Shown: one piece after another, positions 32,519 to 41,957 of the stretch
Layout of the letters: each line of letters starts with the position of its first letter
Position numbering within the stretch: the stretch's first letter is position 1
Assembly (NCBI RefSeq): GCF_001735805.1
Contig: NZ_CP017248.1
Coordinates: 7,812,001-7,876,000 of the forward strand
Reading direction: 5' to 3'
DNA length: 64,000 nucleotides
Source of the DNA: Streptomyces fodineus
GTDB lineage: Bacteria; Actinomycetota; Actinomycetes; Streptomycetales; Streptomycetaceae
Translations under genes and position numbers: made by a program
The notes under the pieces: generated by a model
Databases searched by the model: none
What the model was told of the DNA's origin: nothing
Seen by the model: only the letters and a program-made list of their open reading frames with translations

Positions 32519-34720
32519 CTACCCGTTGTCGCCCGCCTGTTCGCGGATCCGCTCGGCGATCTGCGGTGGCATCGGCTCGTGCCGGGCGTAGGAGCGGTCG
32601 AAGCGGGCCGTGCCGTGCGACAGCGAGCGCAGGTCGACGGCGTACCGGCCGATCTCGAACTCGGGCACCTCGGCCCGGATCACGGTCCGGCCCGAGCCCA
32701 CCTGTTCGGTGCCGAGCACCCGGCCACGCCGGCTGGACAGGTCGCTCATCACCGCGCCCACGTAGTCGTCGCCGACCAATACGGACACCTCGGCCACCGG
32801 CTCCAGCAGGTGGATCCTCGTGTCCGCCGCGGCCTCGCGCAGCGCCAGCGCGCCGGCGGTCTGGAAGGCGGCGTCGGAGGAATCCACCGAGTGCGCCTTG
32901 CCGTCCAGCAGTGTGACCCGCACGTCCACCAGCGGATACCCGGCCGCCACCCCCTTGGCGGCCTGCGCCCGTACGCCCTTCTCCACGGACGGGATGAACT
33001 GCCGCGGTACGGCGCCGCCGACCACTTTGTCCACGAACTCGATGCCCGAGCCGCCCGGCAGCGGCTCCACCTCGATCTCGCAGATGGCGTACTGGCCGTG
33101 CCCGCCGGACTGCTTCACATGCCGCCCGCGCCCACTGGCCTTGTTCGCGAACGTCTCCCTCAGGGAGACCTTGTGCGGGACGACGTCGACCTGGACGCCG
33201 TAGCGGCTGCGCAGCCGTTCCAGGGCGACGTCCGCGTGGGCCTCGCCCAGGCACCACAGGACCACCTGGTGGGTGTCCTGGTTCTGCTCCAGCCGCATCG
33301 TCGGATCCTCTGCCACCAGCCGCGCAAGGCCCTGCGAGAGCTTGTCCTCGTCGGCCTTGCTGTGCGCCTCGATCGCGAGCGGCAGCAGCGGATCCGGCAT
33401 CCGCCAGGGCTCCATCAGCAGCGGGTCGTCCTTCGCGGAGAGCGTGTCCCCGGTCTCGGCCCGGCCGAGCTTGGCCACGCACACCAGATCGCCGGCGACC
33501 GCGTGCGTCACCGGGCGCTGCTGCTTGCCGAAGGGCATGGACAGGGCGCCGACCTTCTCGTCGACGTCGTGGTCCTCGTGGCCGCGGTCGGCCAGCCCGT
33601 GCCCGGAGACGTGCACCGTCTGGTCGGGGCGCAGGGTGCCGGAGAAGACGCGCACCAGCGAGACCCGGCCGACGTAGGGGTCGGAGGAGGTCTTGACGAC
33701 CTCGGCGACCAGCGGGCCGCCGGTGTCGCACGGCTCCAGCCGGCGCCCCTTGCCCTCGATGGTGGTGACCTCGGGCAACGGGTGCTCGAACGGGGTCGGG
33801 AACCCGCGGGTGATCAGCTCCAGCAGCTCGATCGTGCCGAGCCCCTGCCGGGCACCCTCGGCCGCGGGGGCGGCCGCCAGGACGGGATAGAACGAGCCGC
33901 GCGCGACGGCCCGCTCCAGGTCCTGGATCAGCGTCTTGACGTCGACCTGCTCACCGCCCAGATAGCGGTCCATGAGGGTCTCGTCCTCGCTCTCGGCGAT
34001 GATCCCCTCGATGAGCCGGTTACGGGCCTCCTCGATGTCCGGCAACTGGTCCTCGCCGGGCTCGGACTCCTTGCGCTCCCCGGTCGAGTAGTCGAACAGC
34101 TTCTGCGACAGCAGCCCGATCAGCCCGGTCACGGGCGCGTGCCCGTCGGGACCCTCGGGGCCGCGCAGCGGCAGATACAGCGGCAGCACCGCGTCCGGGT
34201 CGTCGCCGCCGAAGGCCTCGGCGCAGGTACGTGTCATCTCCTCGAAGTCCGCGCGCGCGGCCTCCAGGTGTGTGATCACGATCGCGCGCGGCATGCCGAC
34301 GGCCGCGCACTCCTCCCAGACCATCCGCGTGGAGCCGTCCACGCCGTCCGAGGCCGAGACGACGAAGAGGGCCGCGTCCGCTGCCCGCAGACCGGCCCTG
34401 AGCTCCCCGACGAAGTCGGCGTATCCGGGAGTGTCGAGAATGTTGATCTTGATGCCGTCCCATTCGACGGGCACCAGGGACAGCTGTACGGAGCGCTGTT
34501 GCCGGTGCTCGATCTCGTCGTAGTCCGAGACCGTGCCGCCGTCCTCCACGCGGCCCGCCCGGTTCACCGCCCCCGCACTCAGCGCGAGGGCCTCCACCAG
34601 AGTCGTCTTGCCGGAACCGGAGTGGCCGACCAGCACCACATTCCGTACAGACGCGGGCTGGTCGGCCTCAAGAGCCCTGCCGGCGGCCCCGGGGTGGTGT
34701 GTCTGTGCCTTGTCGCCCAT
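32519..34720 (-). CDS. Elongation factor G-like protein EF-G2
   Basis: The 733-residue protein has EF-G domain order: GTPase domain with G1 (GHSGSGKTT) and G3 (DTPGYADF), then domains II-V ending in EVPEFEIGRYAVDLRSLSHG. The G4 motif, NKxD in canonical EF-G, aligns with THLE (AIVITHLEAARADF), so the guanine-specifying Asn and Asp are both missing. The related mycobacterial EF-G2 is reported to bind GTP without supporting translocation, so this is probably not the translational factor. The ATG at 34720 follows GGGAGG. Confidence 0.9.
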   Translation of the reverse strand: MGDKAQTHHPGAAGRALEADQPASVRNVVLVGHSGSGKTTLVEALALSAGAVNRAGRVEDGGTVSDYDEIEHRQQRSVQLSLVPVEWDGIKINILDTPGYADFVGELRAGLRAADAALFVVSASDGVDGSTRMVWEECAAVGMPRAIVITHLEAARADFEEMTRTCAEAFGGDDPDAVLPLYLPLRGPEGPDGHAPVTGLIGLLSQKLFDYSTGERKESEPGEDQLPDIEEARNRLIEGIIAESEDETLMDRYLGGEQVDVKTLIQDLERAVARGSFYPVLAAAPAAEGARQGLGTIELLELITRGFPTPFEHPLPEVTTIEGKGRRLEPCDTGGPLVAEVVKTSSDPYVGRVSLVRVFSGTLRPDQTVHVSGHGLADRGHEDHDVDEKVGALSMPFGKQQRPVTHAVAGDLVCVAKLGRAETGDTLSAKDDPLLMEPWRMPDPLLPLAIEAHSKADEDKLSQGLARLVAEDPTMRLEQNQDTHQVVLWCLGEAHADVALERLRSRYGVQVDVVPHKVSLRETFANKASGRGRHVKQSGGHGQYAICEIEVEPLPGGSGIEFVDKVVGGAVPRQFIPSVEKGVRAQAAKGVAAGYPLVDVRVTLLDGKAHSVDSSDAAFQTAGALALREAAADTRIHLLEPVAEVSVLVGDDYVGAVMSDLSSRRGRVLGTEQVGSGRTVIRAEVPEFEIGRYAVDLRSLSHGTARFDRSYARHEPMPPQIAERIREQAGDNG

Positions 34721-35016
34721 GATCCTGCCTCCCGTGCACGGTGAGGTCATGTGTGGGCGCGGACCCGCAGGACCCGCGTGATGTGGCGGCTCCGGCGACG
34801 CCCGCGGTTATTCGAGCTTTCCACTCCCGTCACGCTGCGTCCATACGAACGACAGGCACGGGCCCCGATCGCGCCACGGACGCCCCGCGCACGGGGCGCA
34901 CGCCGGCTCGTCTCCACGGGCTGCGGGTGCCCGCCCGTCACGCACACGCGCGCGTGGCTACGATGGGCCAGCCGGAGGCCACCAGGGCCGCGGCGACACC
35001 GACCCTCGGGAAGGCC

Positions 35017-35685
35017 ATGCTGAACAAGTACGCGCGTGCGTTTTTCACGCGTGTCCTCACGCCGTTCGCCGCGTTTCTCATCCGCCGGGGGGTGAGCCCC
35101 GACACGGTCACGCTCATCGGCACGGCCGGTGTGGTCGCGGGAGCGCTGGTCTTCTACCCCGGGGGCGAGTTCTTCTGGGGCACGGTCGTGATCACCCTGT
35201 TCGTCTTCTCCGACCTGGTCGACGGCAACATGGCCCGCCAGCTGGGCCGCTCCAGCCGCTGGGGCGCCTTCCTGGACTCCACCCTCGACCGGGTAGCCGA
35301 CGGCGCGATCTTCGGCGGGTTCGCCCTCTGGTACGCGGGCAACGGCAACAACAACGTCCTGTGCGCCGTCTCGATCTTCTGCCTGGCCAGCGGCCAGGTG
35401 GTGTCGTACACCAAGGCGCGCGGCGAGTCGATCGGGCTGCCGGTCGCCGTCAACGGGCTCGTCGAGCGCGCCGAGCGGCTGGTGATCTCGCTGGTCGCGG
35501 CCGGTCTCGCGGGCCTGCACAAGTTCGGTGTGCCGGGCATCCAGTGGCTGCTGCCGATCGCCCTGTGGATCGTCGCCGTCGGCAGCCTCGTCACGCTGAT
35601 CCAGCGGGTCGTCACCGTCCGCCGCGAATCCGCCGAGGCCGAGGCCGCCGCGGCCCCGCAGAGCCCCAGCGAGGCCGCGAAATGA
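35017..35685 (+). CDS. pgsA: CDP-alcohol phosphatidyltransferase (phosphatidylinositol phosphate synthase)
   Basis: The 222-residue integral membrane enzyme has the full CDP-alcohol transferase motif DGNMARQLGRSSRWGAFLDS followed by TLDR (DGxxAR...GxxxDxxxD). Five to six hydrophobic helices are present. In actinobacteria the enzyme in this position joins CDP-diacylglycerol and inositol 1-phosphate. The ATG at 35017 has GGGAAGG upstream; a TACGAT box at 34959-34964 covers an upstream ATG at 34963, which is therefore rejected. It is translationally coupled to the acyltransferase and mannosyltransferase, which act later on the same lipid. Confidence 0.93.
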   Translation: MLNKYARAFFTRVLTPFAAFLIRRGVSPDTVTLIGTAGVVAGALVFYPGGEFFWGTVVITLFVFSDLVDGNMARQLGRSSRWGAFLDSTLDRVADGAIFGGFALWYAGNGNNNVLCAVSIFCLASGQVVSYTKARGESIGLPVAVNGLVERAERLVISLVAAGLAGLHKFGVPGIQWLLPIALWIVAVGSLVTLIQRVVTVRRESAEAEAAAAPQSPSEAAK

Positions 35686-36590
35686 GCGCCGCCGAACGGC
35701 TCACCGACGCGCTGTACGGCGCCGGCTGGGGCACCGTCAAGAAGCTCCCCGAACCCGTCGCGGTCCGCCTCGGCCGCACGATAGCCGACCTCGCCTGGAA
35801 GCAGCGCGGCAAGGGCGTACAGCGCCTGGAGTCGAACTACGCGCGCGTGCTGCCCGACGCCGGCCCGGAGCGGCTGCGCGAGCTGTCCCGCGCGGGCATG
35901 CGCTCGTACCTGCGCTACTGGATGGAGTCCTTCCGGCTGCCGGCCTGGAGCCGCGAACGTGTGCGGACCGGCTTCGACCCGAAGGACGTGCACTACCTCA
36001 CCGACGGGCTCGCCGCCCCCCAGGGCGTGATCCTCGCGCTGCCGCACATGGCCAACTACGACCTGGCCGGCGCCTGGGTCGTCACCAAGCTTCAGACGCC
36101 GTTCACGACGGTCGCCGAGCGGCTGAAGCCCGAGACCCTGTACGACCGTTTCGTCGCCTACCGCGAGGGGCTCGGCATGGAGGTCCTGCCGCACAGCGGC
36201 GGCTCCGCCTTCGGCACGCTCGCCCGGCGGCTGCGCGACGGCGGACTGGTCTGCCTGGTCGCCGACCGGGACCTGTCCGCCTCCGGCGTCGAGGTCGACT
36301 TCTTCGGCGAGCGGACCCGGATGCCCGCGGGCCCGGCCCTGCTCGCCCAGCAGACCGGCGCGCTGCTGATGCCGGTCACCCTCTGGTACGACGACTCGCC
36401 CGTCATGCAGGGCCGCGTACATCCCCCCGTAGAGGTACCCGAGTCAGGTACGCGGGGCGAGAAGACGTCTGTCATGACACAGGCGCTGGCCGACGCTTTC
36501 GCCACCGGCATCGCCGACCATCCGGAGGACTGGCACATGCTCCAGCGCTTGTGGCTCGCCGACCTCGACCCCGCGAAGGGACCCTTGTGA
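35682..36590 (+). CDS. Phosphatidylinositol mannoside acyltransferase (LpxL/PatA family)
   Basis: The 302-residue protein is of the lysophospholipid acyltransferase superfamily, with the HxxxxD motif in LPHMANYDLAGAW. Other family blocks include VAERLKPETLYDRFVAYRE, LVCLVADRDLSASGVEVDFFG and PAGPALLAQQTGALLMPV. In mycobacteria the syntenic enzyme (PatA) acylates the mannose of PIM. The ATG overlaps the pgsA stop (ATGA), and its own stop overlaps the next start. Whether this strain makes mature PIMs cannot be told from the window. Confidence 0.88.
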   Translation: MSAAERLTDALYGAGWGTVKKLPEPVAVRLGRTIADLAWKQRGKGVQRLESNYARVLPDAGPERLRELSRAGMRSYLRYWMESFRLPAWSRERVRTGFDPKDVHYLTDGLAAPQGVILALPHMANYDLAGAWVVTKLQTPFTTVAERLKPETLYDRFVAYREGLGMEVLPHSGGSAFGTLARRLRDGGLVCLVADRDLSASGVEVDFFGERTRMPAGPALLAQQTGALLMPVTLWYDDSPVMQGRVHPPVEVPESGTRGEKTSVMTQALADAFATGIADHPEDWHMLQRLWLADLDPAKGPL

Positions 36591-37750
36591 GAATCGGGAT
36601 CGTCTGCCCGTACTCGTGGGACGTGCCCGGCGGTGTCCAGTTCCACATCCGGGACCTCGCCGAGTACTTCCTGCGCCTCGGCCACGACGTCTCCGTGCTC
36701 GCACCGGCCGACGACGACACCCCGCTGCCGCCGTACGTCGTCTCGGCCGGACGCGCGGTCCCGGTGCCGTACAACGGCTCGGTGGCCCGCCTGAACTTCG
36801 GCTTCCTGTCGGCCGCGCGGGTACGGCGCTGGCTGCACGAGGGCGCCTTCGACGTGGTCCACATCCACGAGCCGACCTCGCCCTCGCTGGGCCTGCTGAC
36901 CTGCTGGGCGGCCTCCGGCCCGATCGTGGCGACCTTCCACACCTCCAACCCGCGCTCGCGCGCGATGATCGCCGCGTACTCCATCCTCCAGGCCGCCCTG
37001 GAGAAGATCAGCGCCCGGATCGCCGTCAGCGAGTACGCCCGCCGCACCCTGGTCGAGCACCTCGGCGGGGACGCGGTGGTCATCCCCAACGGCGTCGACG
37101 TGGACTTCTTCGCCAAGGCCGGGCCGAAACCGGAGTGGCAGGGCGACACCATCGGCTTCATCGGCCGTATCGACGAGCCCCGCAAGGGCCTGCCCGTGCT
37201 GATGAAGGCGCTGCCGAAGATCCTTTCGGCTCGCCCGCAGACGCGCCTTCTGGTCGCCGGCCGGGGCGACGAGGAGGCGGCCGTGGAGGACCTCCCGAAG
37301 GAGCTGCGCACGCGCGTGGAGTTCCTCGGCATGATCAGCGACGAGGACAAGGCGCGCTTCCTGCGCAGCGTCGACCTCTACGTCGCGCCCAACACCGGCG
37401 GCGAGAGCTTCGGCATCATCCTGGTCGAGGCCATGTCCGCCGGCGCGCCCGTGCTCGCCTCCGACCTGGACGCCTTCGCGCAGGTCCTCGACCAGGGCGA
37501 GGCCGGCGAGCTCTTCGCCAACGAGGACGCCGAGGCGCTCGCCGAGGCGGCCGTACGGCTGCTGCAGGACCCCGAGCGGCGAACCGAACTGCGCGATCGC
37601 GGCAGCGCCCATGTGCGGCGCTTCGACTGGTCGACGGTCGGCGCGGACATCCTCTCCGTCTACGAGACGGTCACGACCGGCACGGCAGCGGTCGCCGCGG
37701 ACGACCGCACAACGGGCTTCCGCGCCCGCTTCGGCCTGGCCCGGGACTGA
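36587..37750 (+). CDS. pimA: GDP-mannose-dependent phosphatidylinositol mannosyltransferase (GT4, PimA-like)
   Basis: The 387-residue GT-B glycosyltransferase has VCPYSWDVPGGVQFHIRDLA with the GGVQ loop, VHIHEPTSPSLGLL, and the C-terminal nucleotide-sugar block PNTGGESFGIILVEAMSAG with the ExFGxxxxE signature. PimA transfers the first mannose to phosphatidylinositol at the inner membrane face. GTG 36587 overlaps the acyltransferase stop (GTGA). It is the last gene of the pgsA-acyltransferase-pimA operon, whose products act in sequence. Confidence 0.92.
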   Translation: MRIGIVCPYSWDVPGGVQFHIRDLAEYFLRLGHDVSVLAPADDDTPLPPYVVSAGRAVPVPYNGSVARLNFGFLSAARVRRWLHEGAFDVVHIHEPTSPSLGLLTCWAASGPIVATFHTSNPRSRAMIAAYSILQAALEKISARIAVSEYARRTLVEHLGGDAVVIPNGVDVDFFAKAGPKPEWQGDTIGFIGRIDEPRKGLPVLMKALPKILSARPQTRLLVAGRGDEEAAVEDLPKELRTRVEFLGMISDEDKARFLRSVDLYVAPNTGGESFGIILVEAMSAGAPVLASDLDAFAQVLDQGEAGELFANEDAEALAEAAVRLLQDPERRTELRDRGSAHVRRFDWSTVGADILSVYETVTTGTAAVAADDRTTGFRARFGLARD

Positions 37751-38827
37751 GCCTGCGAACACGGGGCGGGCAGCCGGCTGTTGCGTGGCTCGCGGTGGCA
37801 GAGGGCGGGCCGAGGCTGGGCTGGGCCGGGCCTGCGCGGGTTGCGGTGGCAGGGGACGAGCCGTGGCTCGGGCTGAGGCGGCGCGTGGGTCGGGGGCCCT
37901 GGACGGCTGTGGCTGAGGGTCGGGCTCGTGTTGGTCGGGTGCACGGCCCTGCGCGGCGCGGGCCCGCCCCTCGGCCCGCGAGTGCCGGGACGGCGGACGT
38001 TCGGCGGGGCCGCGAGTACCGGTCTTCAACGCCCGACGGCTCCCGTGCCGCTCCGTGGGGCGGGTCGGATTCGTGTCGATCGAGTGCCCCGCCCCCCCGT
38101 CGCGGCGCCGCGCTGGCCGTCCGCCCTGTGTGTCGGCGAGTCCCAGGACGGCCCGGACGCTTCGCGCGCCGCGAGTGCAGGGCCGCTAGGGCCCTGGCGG
38201 CTTCCCGCGGGGGTGTGTCGGGCTCGTGTCGGTGATAGTGCCCCCCGTCGCGGCGCCGCGCTGGCCGTCCGCCCTGTGTGTCGGCGAGTCCCAGGACGGC
38301 CCGGACGCTTCGCGCGCCGCGAGTGCAGGGCCGCTAGGGCCCTGGCGGTTCCCCGCGGGGGTGTGTCGGGCTCGTGTCGGTGATAGTGCCCCCCGTCGCG
38401 GCGCCGCGCTGGCCGTCCGCCCTGTGTGTCGGCGAGTCCCAGGACGGCCCGGACGCTTCGCGGGCCACGAGTGCAGGGCCGCTAGGGCCCGGCGGCTTCC
38501 CGCGGGGCGCGTCGGCTCGTGGCGGTGAAGTGCCCAGCCCCACCGCGGCCGGCGCCGCGCGGCCCGCCTTTGTGCCCGCGAGTGCCGCGACGGCCTGGAT
38601 GATTCGGGGGCCTGCGAGTGCAGTCCGTCCAACTACGCCCCCGGCGCCCCCGCCACTCCGCACGCACGGCAGCCGTAACCGGGCCGGGGCCGCTCCCACG
38701 CACCCGCAGGTTCGCCGCGCGCCCAGCTCCGACCTCCCGCAGCAGTGCTCAAGGCGGTGCGCGGCGGGCCGGAACCGGTGCGGGATTGCCGTGAAAGGCG
38801 CTTGTGGGCAGCCGATAGCCTTCCGGC
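37751..38827. other. 1.08-kb non-coding region containing tandem repeats
   Basis: The region shows no gene with start signals or homology. It has GC-rich degenerate copies on both sides of a 148-bp tandem array (listed separately), and its frames are open by repetition and composition. A -10-like TAGCCT at 38816-38821 at its right end serves the next gene. Confidence 0.6.
38093..38530. repeat. 148-bp direct tandem repeat, three near-identical copies
   Basis: Units begin at 38093, 38241 and 38389. The first two differ at only about two positions by eye; the third diverges in its last 50 bases. Degenerate copies flank the array (about 37930-38092 and 38531-38640). Each unit holds GC-rich inverted repeats such as GGGCCGCTAGGGCCC, and 148 is not a multiple of 3, so the copies do not keep a reading frame. 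Confidence 0.95.
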
Positions 38828-39370
38828 GTGACCGCAACCCTCATCTGGATCCTTGTCGCGCTCCTCGCGATCGGCGTGTACCTGAGCTGGACGGCCGGGC
38901 GGCTGGACCGGCTCCATGTGCGGATGGACGCCGCGCGGGCCGCGCTCGACGCGCAGCTGCTGCGCCGGGCCTCCGTCGCGCAGGAACTGGCCACCTCGGG
39001 CGTGCTGGACCCGGCCGCCTCGATCGTGCTGTACGAGGCCGCGCATGCGGCCCGGCAGGCCGAGGAGGAGCAGCGTGAGGTCGCCGAGAGCGAGCTGAGC
39101 CAGGCGCTGCGCGCGGTGTTCGGGGACCCGGCACAGGTGGAGGCCGTCAGGGAGGCCCCAGGAGGCGAGGAAGCGGCCCGTGAGCTGGCCGAGGCGGTGC
39201 GCCGGGTCCCCATGGCCCGCCGCTTCCACAACGACGCCGTAGGAGCCGCTCGCAGGCTCCGCGAGCACCGCAAGGTCCGCTGGTTCCGGCTGGCCGGCCA
39301 CGCCCCGTTCCCGCTGGCCTTCGAGATGGACGACGAGCCCCCCGCGGCCCTGGTGGAGCGGGCCGCCTGA
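38828..39370 (+). CDS. Membrane-anchored helical protein, LemA-like
   Basis: The 180-residue protein has one N-terminal membrane helix (LIWILVALLAIGVYLSW) and then a charged helical body. The stretch RMDAARAALDAQLLRRASVA resembles the LemA family pattern, but the match is distant. The GTG at 38828 lies 7 bases after a TAGCCT -10-like element, again suggesting a leaderless message. Function unknown. It stands between the lipid operon and the PLP-synthesis genes. Confidence 0.75.
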   Translation: MTATLIWILVALLAIGVYLSWTAGRLDRLHVRMDAARAALDAQLLRRASVAQELATSGVLDPAASIVLYEAAHAARQAEEEQREVAESELSQALRAVFGDPAQVEAVREAPGGEEAARELAEAVRRVPMARRFHNDAVGAARRLREHRKVRWFRLAGHAPFPLAFEMDDEPPAALVERAA

Positions 39371-39495
39371 ACCCCAGGGGAATCCTCCCTGGACGAAAAG
39401 GATCCACCGGCTTGCCATTGGCCCTTGCTGTGGCCTGGTCCACTCGCGTTTCCTCGGTGAGGCAGTAACCCTCTTTCCCTTCAGTGAGGTCACCC

Positions 39496-40401
39496 GTGTC
39501 CACCATCGAGAACCAGGCTCCCGAGACCGGCACCGCCCGCGTGAAGCGCGGCATGGCCGAGCAGCTCAAGGGCGGCGTGATCATGGACGTCGTCACGCCG
39601 GAGCAGGCGAAGATCGCCGAGGACGCGGGCGCCGTCGCCGTCATGGCCCTGGAGCGGGTCCCGGCCGACATCCGCAAGGACGGCGGCGTGGCCCGTATGT
39701 CCGACCCGGACATGATCGAGGGCATCATCGACGCCGTCTCGATCCCGGTCATGGCCAAGTCCCGCATCGGCCACTTCGTCGAGGCCCAGGTGCTGCAGTC
39801 CCTCGGTGTCGACTACATCGACGAGTCCGAGGTCCTCACCCCGGCCGACGAGGTCAACCACTCCGACAAGTGGGCCTTCACCACCCCGTTCGTGTGTGGC
39901 GCCACCAACCTGGGCGAGGCCCTGCGCCGCATCGCCGAGGGCGCCGCGATGATCCGCTCCAAGGGCGAGGCCGGCACCGGCAACGTCGTCGAGGCCGTCC
40001 GCCACCTGCGGCAGATCAAGAACGAGATCGCCAAGCTGCGCGGCTTCGACAACCACGAGCTGTACGCCGCCGCCAAGGAGCTGCGCGCCCCGTACGAGCT
40101 GGTCAAGGAGGTCGCCGAGCTGGGCAAGCTCCCGGTCGTCCTCTTCTCCGCCGGCGGCGTCGCCACCCCGGCCGACGCGGCCCTGATGCGCCAGCTCGGC
40201 GCCGAGGGCGTGTTCGTCGGTTCCGGCATCTTCAAGTCCGGCGACCCGGCCAAGCGGGCCGCCGCCATCGTGAAGGCGACCACCTTCTACGACGACCCGA
40301 AGATCATCGCGGACGCGTCCCGCAACCTCGGCGAGGCCATGGTCGGCATCAACTGCGACACCCTCCCCGAGACCGAGCGCTACGCGAACCGCGGCTGGTA
40401 A
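39496..40401 (+). CDS. pdxS: Pyridoxal 5'-phosphate synthase lyase subunit PdxS
   Basis: The 301-residue TIM-barrel synthase makes PLP from ribose 5-phosphate, glyceraldehyde 3-phosphate and PdxT-supplied ammonia. Signatures are RVKRGMAEQLKGGVIMDVV, VMALERVPADIR, PVMAKSRIGHFVEAQ (catalytic Lys), MIRSKGEAGTGNVVEAVRH (second Lys) and the phosphate loop FSAGGVATPADAAL / GVFVGSGIFKS. GTG 39496 is chosen because GAGG precedes it by about 8 bases; an earlier GTG at 39484 is less well placed. It is followed after 29 bp by pdxT. Confidence 0.97.
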   Translation: MSTIENQAPETGTARVKRGMAEQLKGGVIMDVVTPEQAKIAEDAGAVAVMALERVPADIRKDGGVARMSDPDMIEGIIDAVSIPVMAKSRIGHFVEAQVLQSLGVDYIDESEVLTPADEVNHSDKWAFTTPFVCGATNLGEALRRIAEGAAMIRSKGEAGTGNVVEAVRHLRQIKNEIAKLRGFDNHELYAAAKELRAPYELVKEVAELGKLPVVLFSAGGVATPADAALMRQLGAEGVFVGSGIFKSGDPAKRAAAIVKATTFYDDPKIIADASRNLGEAMVGINCDTLPETERYANRGW

Positions 40402-40430
40402 TTGCACCCTCAGAGGACTGCGCGAAACAC

Positions 40431-41039
40431 ATGACTGACGCACCCGTCATAGGCGTCCTGGCCCTCCAGGGCGACGTACGGGAGCACCTCATCGCCCTGG
40501 CCGCGGCGGACGCCGTGGCCAGGCCGGTGCGGCGCCCCGAGGAACTCGCCGAGGTCGACGGCCTCGTCCTGCCCGGCGGCGAGTCCACCACCATCTCCAA
40601 GCTGGCCATCCTCTTCGGCGTGATGGAGCCCCTCCGCGCGCGCGTGCGGGACGGCATGCCCGTCTACGGCACCTGCGCGGGCATGATCATGCTCGCCGAC
40701 AAGATCCTCGACCCGCGCTCGGGCCAGGAGACCATCGGCGGCATCGACATGATCGTGCGCCGCAATGCCTTCGGACGACAGAACGAGTCGTTCGAGGCCG
40801 CGGTCGACGTGAAGGGCATCACGGGCGATCCTGTGGAGGGCGTCTTCATCCGCGCCCCCTGGGTGGAGTCCGTCGGCGCCGAGACCGAGGTGCTCGCCGA
40901 GTACGACGGCCACATCGTCGCCGTCCGCCAGGGCAACGTACTCGCCACGTCGTTCCACCCTGAACTGACCGGCGACCACCGCGTGCACTCCCTGTTCGTC
41001 GACATGGTGCGCGCCGATCGGGCACCCGAGTCCTTGTAG
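40431..41039 (+). CDS. pdxT: Pyridoxal 5'-phosphate synthase glutaminase subunit PdxT
   Basis: The 202-residue class I glutamine amidotransferase feeds ammonia to PdxS. VIGVLALQGDVREH, LPGGESTTISKL, the nucleophile Cys in GTCAGMIMLA and the His/Glu pair in ATSFHPELTGD are all present. The start follows AGAGGA at a long spacing of about 14 bases. It forms an operon with pdxS and lies 49 bp before yebC. Confidence 0.97.
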   Translation: MTDAPVIGVLALQGDVREHLIALAAADAVARPVRRPEELAEVDGLVLPGGESTTISKLAILFGVMEPLRARVRDGMPVYGTCAGMIMLADKILDPRSGQETIGGIDMIVRRNAFGRQNESFEAAVDVKGITGDPVEGVFIRAPWVESVGAETEVLAEYDGHIVAVRQGNVLATSFHPELTGDHRVHSLFVDMVRADRAPESL

Positions 41040-41088
41040 GATCTCTGGAGTTCCGTACAGAGATTGGTTACGCGAAGGAGACAGGCAG

Positions 41089-41841
41089 ATGTCCGGCCAC
41101 TCTAAATGGGCCACGACGAAGCACAAGAAGGCCGTGATCGATGCCAAGCGCGGCAAGCTCTTCGCGAAGCTGATCAAGAACATCGAGGTCGCGGCGCGCA
41201 TGGGCGGCGTCGACCTCGACGGCAACCCGACGCTCTACGACGCCGTCCAGAAGGCCAAGAAGCAGTCGGTGCCGAACAAGAACATCGACTCCGCGATCAA
41301 GCGCGGCGGCGGTCTCGAGGCCGGTGGCGCCGACTACGAGACGATCATGTACGAGGGCTACGGCCCCAACGGCGTCGCGGTGCTCATCGAGTGCCTCACA
41401 GACAACCGCAACCGCGCCGCCTCCGACGTCCGCGTCGCCATGACCCGCAACGGCGGCAACATGGCCGACCCGGGCTCCGTGTCGTACATGTTCAGCCGCA
41501 AGGGCGTCGTCATCGTCCCCAAGGGCGAGCTGTCCGAGGACGACGTCCTCAGTGCGGTCCTGGACGCGGGCGCCGAGGAAGTCAACGACCTCGGCGAGAC
41601 CTTCGAGGTCATCAGCGAGGCCACCGACCTGGTCGCGGTCCGCACCGCCCTCCAGGAGGCCGGCATCGACTACGACTCCGCCGAGTCCAGCTTCGTGCCG
41701 TCCGTCCAGGTCGAACTGGACGAGGAGGGCGCCAAGAAGATCTTCAAGCTGATCGACGCTCTCGAGGACAGCGACGACGTGCAGAACGTCTTCGCCAACT
41801 TCGATGTGAGCGACGAGATCATGGAGAAGGTCGACGCGTAA
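41089..41841 (+). CDS. YebC/PmpR-family protein
   Basis: The 250-residue protein starts MSGHSKWATTKHKKAVIDAK, the signature of this family, and carries GYGPNGVAVLIECLTDNRNR and the acidic C-terminal domain. YebC proteins were long annotated as transcription regulators; recent work links some to translation of proline-rich stretches. That would suit this genome, but it is inference. AAGGAG precedes the ATG. A strong terminator follows, so ruvCAB is a separate unit. Confidence 0.95.
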   Translation: MSGHSKWATTKHKKAVIDAKRGKLFAKLIKNIEVAARMGGVDLDGNPTLYDAVQKAKKQSVPNKNIDSAIKRGGGLEAGGADYETIMYEGYGPNGVAVLIECLTDNRNRAASDVRVAMTRNGGNMADPGSVSYMFSRKGVVIVPKGELSEDDVLSAVLDAGAEEVNDLGETFEVISEATDLVAVRTALQEAGIDYDSAESSFVPSVQVELDEEGAKKIFKLIDALEDSDDVQNVFANFDVSDEIMEKVDA

Positions 41842-41857
41842 CGCGCACGGCTTGCCC

Positions 41858-41889
41858 ACGGGCCGACGGGACACACCCCGTCGGCCCGT
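41858..41889 (+). terminator. Terminator between yebC and ruvC
   Basis: A perfect 13-bp stem (41858-41870 with 41877-41889) with an ACACAC loop is followed by CGCTTTGT. Confidence 0.88.
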
Positions 41890-41957
41890 CGCTTTGTCAG
41901 TGGCACCCGATAGCCTGCACGAACAGGCGATCGGCAGCCGATCGGAGGGAGGGGCGC

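Noticed and set aside
37928..39078. Several open frames through the 148-bp repeats
   Set aside because: The repeat length shifts frame between copies. No ribosome sites, and products are Arg/Ala/Pro-rich artefacts.
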